In this document: positions 22,071 to 33,658 of the stretch, piece by piece
Position numbering within the stretch: the first letter of the stretch is position 1
How the letters are laid out: each line of letters begins with the position of its first letter
Translations under genes and position numbers: made by a program
The notes under the pieces: model-generated
What the model saw: only the letters and a program-made list of their open reading frames with translations
What the model was told of the DNA's origin: nothing
Database searches by the model: none
Origin: Dama dama
Taxonomy: Eukaryota; Chordata; Mammalia; Artiodactyla; Cervidae
Assembly: GCF_033118175.1 (NCBI RefSeq)
Contig: NC_083696.1
Coordinates: 35,015,001 to 35,079,000 of the forward strand
Direction of reading: 5' to 3'
DNA length: 64,000 bases

Positions 22071-22690
22071 GGCAGGAGATTTTTAAACCTCTTTTTTATC
22101 TTTTTTTCAAAGGCAAAAAGTAAACAATAAAGTGCACACATCTTAAGATCACAACTTAAATTCTGACATACATATATATGCTCTTGGAAACCTCCCTTCC
22201 CGCCCCAGCCCACCTCCACTCCCAGCAAAGGTAACTGCAATTCTGGCTTCTCTCACTGTAAATCAGCTTTGCCTTGAGCTTTATAGAAATGAAATCATTC
22301 AGAACATACACTTTTCTGTTTGGTTCTTGTTTCCCCCCCTTGCTCAATGTTCTGGTTGTGAGTTTTATCCATTTTTGTTGCGCGTAGCTATAGCTGGTCC
22401 TTTTCCATTGTTGGAACTCTATCACAATCTATTCATTCATTTAGTGGTTTCCAGTTTGAGGCTATAATGAATAAACTGCTGAGAACATTCTTGGTACATA
22501 TGCACAATAATTTCCTTTGGCTATACATCTAGGAGTGGAATTGCTGGGTCAAGGGATATACCTATGGTTTAGCTTAGAAGATCCTGCCCAACAGTGCTCC
22601 GAAGTGGTTGAACCAACTTATATACCCACCAGCAGTGTGTGGAGTTATAGTTGCTCCACAGCCTTGACAGAGAAGGGATTTTCATCTGGT
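22070..22690. mobile_element. Ancient L1 (L1M-type) remnant
   Basis: AT-rich with diagnostic phrases: GGAGTGGAATTGCTGGGTCA, TTTCCAGTTTGAGGC followed by ATAATGAATAAACTGCTG, and CCACCAGCAGTGTG with GTTGCTCCACAGCC. Orientation and exact ends are uncertain. Confidence 0.75.
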
Positions 22691-22799
22691 TGGTTCACTG
22701 CTGTCTTGTCACTTAAGTCAATGCCTGGCATCTACTAAGTGTTTAATACATATTTATTGACTGCCTTATGGATGGAGGAGCCCTCAGCACTGCTGGGGT

Positions 22800-22890
22800 C
22801 CTGTTCCGGCTCTGGTACTAACTTGCTGTGTGGTTCTGGGCAGGTGACTCCCCCTCTCTGAGCTGATTCCCTGTCTGTGTCATCAAGAGA
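22800..22890 (+). mobile_element. Probable MIR fragment
   Basis: GCTGTGTGGTTCTGGGCAGG followed by CTCCCCCTCTCTGAGC fits the MIR core. It is short and diverged. Confidence 0.5.
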
Positions 22891-23139
22891 GGGATACTGG
22901 GGGCTCTGCCTTCGGTACCAGCTGCATGTTGTGAAAGCTGGACACCTGTTCCTTCGTTGACTCCACTCGTATTGATTGACATCCTACTATCACTGGGGTG
23001 GCGGAGGTGTGATCTCTGACATGCTGCTGTCAACCTCTTTTAGGTCAGCCAAGACCAGGTCACTGCCCATCCTGTCCTGGAGACTGCGCCTCCTCCCTGT
23101 GTCCAGCCCTGACCCCAGGGGGAGGGGGTCTGGACTGAG

Positions 23140-23600
23140 CCCGCGGATGGAAAATGTGATTAATAATCAAAAAAACGTCCAAGAGGAAGAGACCAGGAAA
23201 ACAACTCAGGGAAGGCTCCTCGCCCAGGGGAGGGGGGCCATGTCCTGGGCCTCGGGACAGCGCCGGCCGCTCTCCCGCCGCCCTTTCTGGGAAGCTGCCA
23301 TAGGAGTGGGTGACTTTAGCCAAAAGTGAAAAAAAAAGTCACCCTAATTATTCAGGAAAAAAGATGTCCCCTTCAATGTAAATGACACTTCCCCCGGGGA
23401 CTTCCCTCGACTCTGTTACTCCCCTCTTAGTGGTCCCCCTGCTTGGTCAGGCTGGGGGGTCCTGGAGACACTGGGCTGGGGGCAGAGGAGGAATTTCAAC
23501 ATGAAATGTTTTGTTCATTAAGAGAGAACATAGGGGGAAATTCCCTTTCTGCCTGGGCCTGGGCAGCTCAGGCAGATACTCAAAAGCTATTGTGAAAAAT
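23140..23600. promoter_or_regulatory. AT-rich block with paired homeodomain site
   Basis: TGATTAATAATCA (23157-23169) is a perfect odd palindrome of GATTA/TAATC half-sites, the layout bound by dimers of paired-type K50 homeodomain proteins. Further AT-rich, unique-looking sequence follows (CCTAATTATTCAGGAAAAAA, CAATGTAAATGACACTTCC, GAAATGTTTTGTTCATTAAG). A conserved non-coding element is plausible but untested. Confidence 0.35.
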
Positions 23601-24737
23601 TGAGTCTGAGCTGCAGAATGGGTGGTGGTGGCGGCGGGGCGGGGGCGGGGGGGACACGGACCGTCTCTCCTCTCCTCTTAGACTCCTGACTGTCAGCAGT
23701 TTCCTAAGCCTTAATCCTTCCTCCTTTCGGGGATTTCATTCCCCAGTTCCAATGTCTCAGGTTGCCCTCAAACTTCCTTCTTAGCAAAACAGAAGGAACT
23801 GGGGTTAGACTGGCGTTAGAACTTCCAACTAAGGAGGAAGGAAGGATACCGAAGGCAATGGGGGAGGCTTGGATCTATTTGGAAAATTTAGAATTCTGAT
23901 AGAATATGTTGGGAGCCGTAGGCAGCGAATCTGAGGGTGCCCGGGGCAAGAGCAAAAGCATCTGTTTCTCACAGCGGCTTTAGAGAACCCCAGTGAGGAT
24001 GAAGAGGAGATGGCTCCAGAGAACTGGGGGCAATTCCCGGCTGAATACTTAAGTACCACCGTTACGGCTTCAGCCCTAACCCCTTCTCTACCTTTAGGGA
24101 ATTTGCTCTTTTTCAGTGCCAGAGAGTGGAGGGGTCAGGGTACACTCAGGTGGTGATCCAGATTCCAGAAGGGGGGGTCTGCAGGGGGTACTGTAAGTGG
24201 GCCCTAGGTACTGTCCCAGGATGCGGGTGAGTCATCTCTGGGGGGCTGAGCTGGACCCTGAGCGTGCTGGGGGTGGGGGTGCTCTGGGCCCCCCTCCCTG
24301 GCTCGGCCCAGGGCTATGTCGGATCGGGTTTCTCGGCGCCTGGAGCCTCCGCGAGGCCGAGCTGTTCCCGAGCCCCGGCCAAGCCGCCCCGGGCGCTGGC
24401 ACTGTGCAAGGAAGCAGGCGGGGGGTGAGGGGGAGCAAGGGAGGGCTGGGAGGGCGTTTACGTAACTGCCTCTGGGAGCCCGCCCCGACCTGCCAAACCC
24501 CAGTGTGGGACTTTGTGTGATTGAGAGCGTGTGTGACTCTGAGTGTGTGCCACGTGGTGTGACTGAGTACATGGTTGTGTGGGTGATTTGTGTCTGTGTG
24601 TTAAGTGTGTGATTCCAGGAGTTCAGTCCTTGAGACCTCTAACTCCCAGCCCCAGGCAGGGGTCCTGGACTCCCAATGTGCCATAGTGAGGTTCAATATA
24701 CACATTTCACTCTTTGAGACTAGGTGTGTGACTTGAT

Positions 24738-24929
24738 GGGCTTCCCAGGTGGCGCTAGTGGTAAAGAACCCACCAGCCAATGCAGGAGACATCAGAGACC
24801 TGGGTTCGATCCCTGGGTCAGGAAGATCCACTGCAGGAGTGAGTGGTAACCCACTCCAGCATTCTTGTCTGGAGAATCCAATGGACAGAGTAGCCTAGTG
24901 GACACGACTGACTGACTTAGCACACACGC
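24738..24929 (+). mobile_element. Bov-tA SINE joined to a BovB end
   Basis: Head GGGCTTCCCAGGTGGCGCTA, B box GGTTCGATCCC and body. The tail has lost the part between TAGCCTAGTG and GACACGACTG. It runs straight into the BovB copy. Confidence 0.9.
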
Positions 24930-25450
24930 AGAAGGAAAGTTATGACCAACCTAGACAGCATATTTAAAAGCAGAGACGTTACTTTGCCAACAAAGGTCCG
25001 TCTAGTCAAGGCTATGGTTTTTCTAGTAGTCATGTATGGATGTAAGAGTTGGACTATAAAGAAAGCTGAGTGCAGAAGAATTGATGCTTTTGAACTGTGG
25101 AGTTGGGGAAGACTCTTGAGAGTCCCTTGGACTGCAAGAAGATCCAACCAGTCCATCCTAAAGGAGATCAGTCCTGGGTGTTCATTGGAAGGACTGATAT
25201 TGAAGCTGAAACTCCAATACTTCGGCCACCTCATGTGAAGGGTTGACTCATTGGAAAATACCCTAATGCTGGGAAGGATTGGGGGCAGGAGGAGAAGGGG
25301 ATGACAGAGGATGAGATGGTTGGATGGCATCACTGACTCGATGGACATGGGTTTGGGTAGACTCTGGGAGTTGGTGATGGACAGGGAGGCCTGGCATGCT
25401 GCGATTCATGGGGTCGCAAAGAGTCGGACACGACTGAGTGACTGAACTGA
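24930..25450 (+). mobile_element. BovB LINE 3' end
   Basis: Same 3' region as at 1-622, starting at AGAAGGAAAGTTATGACCAA and ending GACTGAACTGA. Its RTE C-terminal frame (LLRVPWTARRSNQSILKEIS) is open from about 24,942 to a TGA near 25,236. It also has TGA at the same site as the stop in the 1-622 copy. Confidence 0.9.
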
Positions 25451-26300
25451 CATGTGATTTTAAATAAGGTGTGTCCAGCATTTGGGGGTACGACAGTCTG
25501 GGTGTGTATTTGTGATTTTGGGTAGCCAGGTAAGTGCCTCAAGGTGGACCTTTCTGATGGTTTAACAGGTTAGAAATAAGCACCATTTCCTGAAGGAGCA
25601 CTGGAAAAGGTAGATGGGGTGGGGGCTGTATTTTCTTGAGGACAAAGGAATGGGAAAGGGTCCTTGACACCCAAAGGCTTGGCATGGCACAGCTATCTCC
25701 TGGGAAAGGGGGGTGGGTGGGAGGTGGTCCAAGTGTAGGTCAGGATGGAGGAGGGTGGAGCCAAAAGTCTTTCATGACGGCTATAAAACTCTGAGGAGTT
25801 TTACAGAGTCAGGGAGAACCCCCACCTCCAATTTCCCAAGGCCTTCCAGAATGCTCAAATCTGTAATCCCCATCTCTTGCAGGGCACTAGGGCTCTGAAC
25901 TGGGGACCTTATTTCCTGCTGACCCCATAGGAGAGGCAGATGGTGAAGATGGCGTGGGGTTGGGGGAGGGGGTCAGGAAAGTGGGATGCGGCTTCAGGAT
26001 AAGTGGGCATGAAAGAGAAGGGGATTGATGCAGAGCTGGGGCTACCGGGGATAGGGGCGCCTATTAAAGCCGGAGAGGAGAAAGGGCCAGCTCCTGCAAG
26101 GGCTTTGAAGAGCCACCAACGAGGCTCGGCTTTGCCGCCAGGGAGATGGGGTAAAGGAGGGTTCAACACGGAGACTTAGAAAGCTCAGAAGCTCGTTTGC
26201 AGACAGGGCACTGGAGCCAGCAGGAGCAGAAACGCACGAGTAATCTGTTGCCCCAACTGAGACGCAAGGAGAATCTCTTCTGGACCAGGCGGCAGGGGCA
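25451..26300. other. Intergenic, no gene recognised
   Basis: GC rises toward the CpG-rich region that follows. No exon or repeat is recognised with confidence. Confidence 0.5.
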
Positions 26301-27000
26301 GAAGGGAGAAAGGGGCCGCACCCTCGTTGCTCCGTTAGGAGGACGCTGCTGCCTCTGCCGGAGCCGCGGCTTGAGCGAGAACGCGCCTCCCGCACCGCCC
26401 GCCAGGTGTCGCTGCGGCCCTGGGGAAGCGGGCGCGGCCGCCGGGTGCTGCGCCGCGAGAAGCTGCGGATAGACTGACGCTGGAATCCGTTCCGACGTGC
26501 GCCTCTGGTCTTCGCTAATCCTCGGAAACAGCGATTTATCCGGCTGCCGGACCCACCCGGACCCTGCCCCGGCACCCGCGGGCTTGGGCACGACCTATGG
26601 CACCCCCAGCGCCCCCAGGTGGGGAGGGCACGTTGGTCTGGGGCGGATCTCCCCTCTGATCTCAACCTGGCAGAAAGCTGCTGAGTCCAGGACACGGGCA
26701 GATCTGGAGGTCAAGTCAGCCCACCAAGAACCCCGCAGATCTCGTCGCCAGACTGCGCCTCGAGGAAAGGGGCGCCCCCCGCCCCAGCACCCAACCTCTC
26801 CCAGGCCTAGTTTCGGCGCAGGAGAGGCAATTCCTGACACCCCCATCGCCGCCCCCCGACCCTCCCCCGATTCTGTCGCACCGTCTCCACTCCTTCCCGG
26901 TGCCCACCACCCTGTCTCCGCCCGTGGCCTGGGTTCTTGTAGGCTCCTGACCCAGAGAGGCCAGATAGAAGACACCTACTGTGGGTGGGCGTGAGCTGAT
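26300..27000. promoter_or_regulatory. Upstream CpG-rich segment
   Basis: Dense CpG from about 26,320 to 26,620. It lies about 2 kb before the main CNTFR CpG island and could be the far shore of that island, an alternative first exon, or the start of the divergent antisense lncRNA known beside human CNTFR. The sequence alone does not decide this. Confidence 0.4.
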
Positions 27001-27549
27001 TTCGGCTGGAAGCCACTCTTTCTCTGTGTCCCCCTAAGCCCCAGCTGGCCCTCTCTGAGCCCCAGCCCCGGCTGACCCCTGCTGGTTGCACCGATGGGAT
27101 CCTGCGGCCACAGAAGTAAAAGTGAAAAGCCCGGGCAGTGGCGGGAAGGTTTTTTTCCTCTGCAATGGGAGTCCCTGAGGCATTTGTTGGGAAAAGGGCC
27201 CGGGCGCTCTGGGCAGCCTACTAGGGAAGGGTGTAAGGAAGTAGCAAGATACTTCCTTCCCCCTCTCCCGGCCCGCAGACCTTGCGCAGCTCCCGGGAGG
27301 GGCCAGGCAGCTGGGATTATGGGTCAAAGGTCAGGTGAAAAATCCAAGGGGTGGGGATGGGGGTGGGCCACTCGTTCTCCGCCCCCTGGCATTCACCCTT
27401 TCTGTTGCGCTCTGCCGTGGCCTCAGAAGTAGTCGGGTTGTCTAACCTGAATTCCCCCCTGTAATAGCCAGACCCGAGGCCCGGGGGCGTGTGAAGTGAG
27501 CAAACCCACCCCCCAGAGGCCCAGGCTGCGAGAGGGAAGCTCGAGGGGT

Positions 27550-28950
27550 GAACCTCCAGCGCCCAACTCTGGCGCTCGCGCTCTGGCATTGCCGATCCGG
27601 GGAAAAAGGGCGCACTCTCCCTACATCCCGCATCCCAGTGGCGGTCACTCCCCAGGCCGCGTGTCCGGGGATGGGTTAGGTGAGGGTGAAGAAGGAGAGG
27701 GGAGAGGGGTAGTTGTGGTTTATCACCGGAGACTTGGTGGGAGGCGAGGGCCTGGTCCCAGGCTGGTTAGAGCTCAGTTCCCAGGTTAGGGCTGGTTCCC
27801 AGCCTGGTACACCTAGGGTCTTGCGAGCAAACAGCCCCACTTCCTTCGGTGTGAGGGGTGTAAGTGTCTAAGACTGGGAGAGGGGGCGTCGTTGCTGGTG
27901 GCGGTAGAAGATCTGGGAGGGGCGGAGACGGCTGGCCTCTCCGGCCCAAAGTGGGGCCTGGGGGCTCCTGCTCCAGCTCTTCTCACGGAGATGCTGGCGG
28001 GAGGACCCTGAGAGTTGGCCCCGGGTGTGCCAGGGTGTCCCTGCGAGGCACTCAGGGCTCGAACGTGCGGGAGTGTGCGCCGCGGAGACCTGGCCAAGGC
28101 TGAGTGAGCGAGGGAGTGTGAATGAGCGACCCTGGGGGATTGGATGCGCGCCCAGCGGCCCTGGGGGATCCGGCGGAGTGGGTGTGGGTGTGGGTGCGCG
28201 CGCGTTTCTGAGACCCGCGGTCCGGGCTGCGCGTGAAGCACGGGCACTACAGCCGTCTGGAGGGCGTTCCCGAGAGAGGGTGAAGGCGAGGGGGCCACGC
28301 GTGCCAGTGCGGGCAAGTGTGCCCGCGGGGGGAGGGTGGGAGCCAGCCTGAGTGAGGGGAGTGGGGGCTCACAGGCCTGCGCAGGATGACTGTGCCCGCG
28401 CGTGCCAGGAGCGGGAGCGTGCCACGGCGGGGGCGCGCGGGGGCCGTGGTCGGGAGGGGGTCGCGGCGCGCGGCCGCGGAGGCGCGGGGAGACAAGGAGG
28501 GAGGGGGAGGGGAGCGAGGGCGCGCGCGGCCGGGCGGGCGCCCGCGGTCACATGGGCGAGGGAAGGAGGGAGGGAGCGCGCGAGGGAGGGAGGAGGATGG
28601 GGGGGTTAAAGCCGCCCAGCGCCGAGGAGCCGGTGCAGAGCGGGCGGCGGCGGCAGCGGAGGCGGCGGCTCCAGCCGGCGCAGCGCGGGGCTCGGCGGCG
28701 GGATCTGGCGGCGGTGCTAGCTCCGCGCTCTCTGCCTCTCTCCCTGCCGGGGGCGGTCGAAGAGCTAGGCGCGGAGCCCCGGCGGCCCGAGGGCGCGGTG
28801 AGTACCTCGCGCGGAGCGCTCGCGGCCGGACCCTCAAACCCTCGGGTTGACCAACAGATCCGCGGCCCTCGTGCGCGCGGGAAGAGGGAGGGGACGTGCG
28901 TGGGCCCGAGACTGGGGTGGGGGGGACAGGAAAGTTCACGGGAAACTTTG
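27550..28950 (+). promoter_or_regulatory. CNTFR: Main CpG-island promoter of CNTFR
   Basis: Very dense CpG, strongest at 28,380-28,830, at the expected distance from the CNTFR coding exons. A TTAAAG (28,606-28,611) gives a weak TATA-like site. It is followed by a GGCGGCGGCGG-rich segment typical of a 5' UTR, then a consensus donor. The position matches the known long 5' non-coding region of CNTFR. Confidence 0.75.
28625..28797 (+). other. CNTFR: Probable CNTFR non-coding exon 1 (5' end approximate)
   Basis: Ends GAGGGCGCG with the donor GTGAGTAC from 28798. No ATG occurs between about 28,610 and the donor, as expected for an untranslated exon. The 5' limit is a guess from the TTAAAG element. 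Confidence 0.6.
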
Positions 28951-29278
28951 CCCGTAAAGTCGGGGGCGGGGGCGCAGGAGAAGCAGCCCCCCACGTCCGG
29001 GCGCGCCGGGGGTTGGGCGTGGTGGTGGTGGGGCGGACAGTCCGCCGGCGGGAGGTGGCAGGGATCGATTGCCCTAGCCTCCGGGTTCGCCCTCACCTCT
29101 CAACGTCGCGCGCAGGGTCTGGGAAAATTCCGGAGCTGGGGGCGGGGGGGGTTCGTAGTGACCCCCGCGTGCCCAGAGGCGGCTTCCTTCTCCAGCAGAA
29201 ATCTGGACTTGAAAGCGCCCAGGGGTGTGAACGGACGGTTGCGCGTCCGCCGGTATATGGGTGTCCATGTGAATCCGC

Positions 29279-29280
<2 letters not shown>

Positions 29281-29312
<32 letters not shown>
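29281..29312. repeat. (TG)n microsatellite
   Basis: About 16 uninterrupted TG dinucleotides, about 0.5 kb downstream of the putative CNTFR first exon. Confidence 0.95.
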
Positions 29313-29313
<1 letters not shown>

Positions 29314-30235
29314 GACGTGAGCCTGCCTGTGGTTTCCTCGTGAGTCCGCCTGGATGTATCTCCAGAATCTCTTTGTAAGTGCTCCCGTGTTGTGTGTCCG
29401 TGAGTCTGCCTGCGGTGCATCCCCGCCTCTTTGTGAGTCTGCCGGTGTGTGTCTTCCCCTAGTGCGGCTCTGCTGGAGGCGGCCTGGGTGTCCCCGTGCT
29501 GCTCGGAGTAGTGTAGCGCCCGGTGCGTGGGGGCTGGGCCGCGGGGAGGTCACCAGACGGACAGCTCTCCTCCTCGGCTCGGAGCCTCTCCTCTGCCGAG
29601 CCTCTCTTCCAGCGCTCGATCTCGCGCCCGCCCGCTCCCTTGGCCCCCTCCCCCCGTCAGTAGCTTCAGGCGGGCAGGACTATTTCACGCCTTGTTGAAA
29701 ATTCAGGATTTTCTTTCTCTTTCCGTCTAGTCTCTCTTTTGAGAAGCGTCTGTGTGGCTGGCGGTGTTGTGTCTGCAGCACTGGGTGTGTGTGTGCATGC
29801 CGCTGGAGAAGTGTGTCTGCAACACTATTTGCTTTGCCTGTAGTACTTGGTGTAATTGTGTCTGTGTCACTGGGGGTGTTCCTGTGGCTGTGATCACGGA
29901 GGTGGTGGGTGTATGAAATGCTGGGTGTGTTTATACATCCCTAATTGCTGTTTGTCCGGGGGTCTGAAACACTGAGTGCATTTTTGTGTGTCTAACTCTG
30001 GGTGTGATTGTGTACCACTGCATATGTGGGGATGATGGAGCTTGGACAGTTAGATGTTTCTGTGGCTGTGTGTCTAGCCAGAGCTTGGTGGGTGGAGGGG
30101 ACTGTGTCTCCATCGATTCTGCATACCTGCTCCACTGCTGGATCCACACAGATCCTCTGGGCTGGTTCTTAAGGCTCCTGGTCGGGATTGCTGATGTGCA
30201 GCCGAGGTTCACACTCCATCACGGTTAACACCCCG
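29313..30235. other. CNTFR: CNTFR 5' intron, TG-rich segment
   Basis: Moderately TG-rich on the + strand between 29,750 and 30,010 (CTGTGTCACTGGGGGTGTTC and similar). No exon is recognised. Confidence 0.5.
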
Positions 30236-31280
30236 ACTGGGACCCTGAGCCTTATGTGAAAAGTAGGAGTTTAAAGTTCACATACAAGACTTCTAGGGGC
30301 CCTGGAATTTATACTCAGCTTCATACTGGGACACTTAAACTCATATGGACTCACACTCAGAACTACCACAGGACAATGGACTTGCACTCAGATTCACACT
30401 TATATTCTGGTTATCTCCAGTGATACATTTCAGTCCTGGAGCTTACACTCAGACTCACATTGGAACTCTAGGCTCACACTTAGATTCACATTTCTGTCCT
30501 GAGGCTCACAGACTAATACTGAGACTAGAGCCCATGCCCAGAACTCCCTGAGGTCCTAGGGCTCACACTGGGACTCACACTGACACCCTGGGGCTTTCTC
30601 AGATTCACACGTTCTGGGGCGCACACCCAGACTCACCTGGAGAACCTGGGGTTCATCTGAGCTCAAGGACTCACCTAGGACATTGGGGTTCATACATGCA
30701 TGCTCACATCTTGGAGTTCACACTCAGATTCACACTAGGACATGCAATATACTCACTTCCATCCTTGGGATCACTTAGGGACCCATACTTATAAAGGGAC
30801 CCCAGTGCTTATACTCAGACTCACACAAGGAACCTTAGCTAACACTCAGAAAGCCCCGAAGACCAGGGGCTCACATGAACACTAGGACTCTTACCTGTAC
30901 TGACTTGTTTGGGAATCCTGGGGCTCACAGTTAGATTCCCACTTCAGCCCTGGAACTGACAGTCACATGCACAGTGAGACCAGCATTCACACTCAAACCT
31001 AAACTTCAGTCTTGGTCTTCACACTCAGACTGACATCCCTGGTAGTTACATTAAACTTGCTTCCATCCTGAGGCTTAGATTCAGAGTCACACTAGGGCCC
31101 CAGTGCTCACACTCAGACTGGCGCTTGCACCTTGAGGCTTTCATATTCACATGGAAACCCTGGGGTTCACACTTAGAATCACACCAAGTTAGCTCTCCAT
31201 TCTAGGACACTCAAACCCACATTAGGATTATGTTCACACTCCCAGGGGAACTTAGAACTCACGGTTCAACTCACCTGTGC
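30236..31280. repeat. Degenerate minisatellite of CACACTCAGACTCACACT-type units
   Basis: About 1 kb of imperfect copies of a roughly 35-40 base unit built on CTCACACTCAGACTCACACT followed by a variable GGACCCTGGGG segment. Clear examples are near 30,440-30,470, 30,550-30,590, 30,715-30,740, 30,810-30,830 and 31,100-31,125. Copies are strongly diverged. Confidence 0.75.
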
Positions 31281-33466
31281 ATTCTCTGGTTTATGGTATG
31301 TCTCAGGGCAGCTGGGAACAGGAACAGAGACTCTTACAAGATCTATGTTCTCCAGAGGTGGGGAGTGGAAGAGATATGTGTTTGATCACGTCCCTTACTT
31401 GGGTTGTGGGCTGGTGGAGAGAGTGGTGGGGAACACCCAGTTAAACCTTTCTGCCTGTTCTTCCAGAGGAGACTAGGCTGTCAATCACTCTCAGGACGGC
31501 TGAGTGGCTTTTTGGTTCAGGGGTGACATGTACCCTTAGGGTTCCCTATGAACCATGTACATGCACATCTTTGTTCAATAGTTTTGGGTACCTCTCCTGT
31601 GATAGAGAGGCTCAGGTATGGGGAAATAAGACTCATGTCTTCCCAAGACATCTCCCCCATCCTAGTCATTCTTCAGATGGGAGCAGTGTGAAGGTTGACT
31701 TGAGGGGGATAGACATCTGGCTTCTTTGACCTTTCCAAGATGGCAAATCTCTGGTTGTGCGGGAGATGGTAGCCCCAGATCTGTGGTGAGAAGGTGGCTG
31801 GAGGAGAAGACTGGAGTGGAACGCACCCTCTTCTCCCCTTTTCCTTGGCTGGAATGGGGTTGGGCCACGTTTTGTTCTATCTCCCAGTGTCTCCTGGAAT
31901 GCCTGAGTCCTTATCCTGTCTCCAGCATCTGCCTGGGGTTCTCCACTCTGCCTCCCCAAAGAGCAGTAGCTCAGCGGGGGTGGGATGGGGTGGCAATTGG
32001 GTCAGGTTGCAATCAGTCTTAGGACTCCACCTGCCTTGAAGACACTGCCCAGGGCTTTACACCCTTCTTTTTGTGGAGGCCAGTGCACCAGCTCCCCTTG
32101 GGAGCCCACGAAGTATGGAACTGGCCCTCCGGCTCAGATGGCTAGGCTGTAACTGCTCCTTGTCCCAGAGCGGGACACGTGCTCTCCAGCCCCTCTATGA
32201 GGGTGGAGGGCTTGAAGGCAAGGCGCCCTGCTCTGCCCCCCCATGGTGAGTTGAAGTGTAAATGAATCGGAAACAGATGGAGCGTATTTTCTTTGAAATG
32301 CAGATGGGTTGGTGGGGGGACCATGTGTGCCCGGTTGGGAGGGGGGGTCCCAGAGAACTAGGAGGTTGAGTAGAGAGCTGACCCCTCCTCCAGACCCACC
32401 AAGGGATTGAGGGTGTGTGAGGGGAATACCTCAGCTGTGTAAACTCCAGTGGCCCTGGGTGACCATACCCACCCCAGACTCTAGCTTCCTGTGGCGAGGG
32501 GCTGGGGAGGCCATGGTCCCAGTGGGCTGAGGGCACTGGTTGCAGAGGGCAAAGAGGGCCCCCAAAGCATAGAACCATGCTGGGTTGGGGGTCACCAGAG
32601 CCCAGGAGGTAAGAGGAGGAGCTGGGCAGACGTGGGGAAGAGTTGGACCCTACAGCTGTGGGGAACCAGCTCCTCGAAGCTGGGGCTGGAACACCAGTCC
32701 GAAGGGGCCAAAGTTATTAATAGACTAGGGTGGTGACTCCCGGGCGGTCCAAGGGCCCGTCCTGGGGTTCAGGAATGGACTGAAGCATCCTTAGTCCTGA
32801 GGGAGGTCAGAGTGCCCCACTGTACACTGCCTCTGCTTCCTCTTCGCAGTGCTCAGCAAGGCTGCAGAGTAACTCACTGCCTGTGAAATCTGGGACCTAG
32901 GGGTGGGGGTGCGCAAGGCTCAGCCCCCACCCACCCTGCCCCTGCTACAGACAAGGTACACAGTGGGAAACCAGTGTTGAGTAAACAATCTTTCTCTCCA
33001 GTCAGACTGAGTGGTGTTGGTGGGCAGGGCCATGTCCCTAATTCCCTGGCCGGCAGGGATTAGGTGCTCAAGAGATGTTGAGGCATGAACACTGAGTGGG
33101 ACAGACCGTGGGGAGAGGGGACTCTCCAGGGCTTGAGACTCTTGTGGCTTGAGATTCAACAGCCTCTGTGGCATAACCCTGTTTTTTGGTTTGAATCGCC
33201 CCTAAGTGATTTGCAGGCAAGACTAAAGGAAGGACTTCCCTGTATTCAGGGAAGGAGTGCAAAGGATGGGCAGCTTCTTCCTTGAAAAGGTCTGTGGCAG
33301 AGGTCAGAGCTCACTTCTGCCCTCCCCCCAGCTTCAGGATTTTTCAGAAGATGGGAAAGTCCTTTTCTCCCCCACGTGGTCGTGAGCATGTCCCTTGCTT
33401 TCTCTAAGTCTGGGTTTCTTGGACTCTAGCTAAGGCAGTGGACCCCAGGTCTGAGCCTTTGAGGCT
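31281..33466. other. CNTFR: CNTFR 5' intron, no exon recognised
   Basis: Unique-looking sequence. Around 32,705-32,735 an AT-rich island (AAAGTTATTAATAGACTAGG) stands out from GC-rich surroundings. No repeat family is recognised. Confidence 0.5.
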
Positions 33467-33658
33467 GGGCTTCCCTGGCGGCTCAGCTGGTAAAGAATCT
33501 GCCTGCAACGCAGGAGACCCGGGTTCGATCCCTGAGTTGGGAAGATCCCCTGGAGAAGGGACCGGCTACCCACTTCAGTATTCTGGCCTGGAAAATTCCA
33601 TGGACTGTATAGTCCTTGGGGTCGCAAAGAGTCGGACACGACTGAGCGACTTTCACTT
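33467..33658 (+). mobile_element. Bov-tA SINE
   Basis: Head GGGCTTCCCTGGCGGCTCAG, B box GGTTCGATCCC, body and intact tail GTCGCAAAGAGTCGGACACG. It is one of the least diverged copies in the window. Confidence 0.94.

Noticed and set aside
28402..29343. 313-codon open frame across the CNTFR CpG island
   Set aside because: CpG-rich composition removes stop codons in several frames at once. The frame runs through a consensus splice donor and a TG microsatellite and resembles no protein family.
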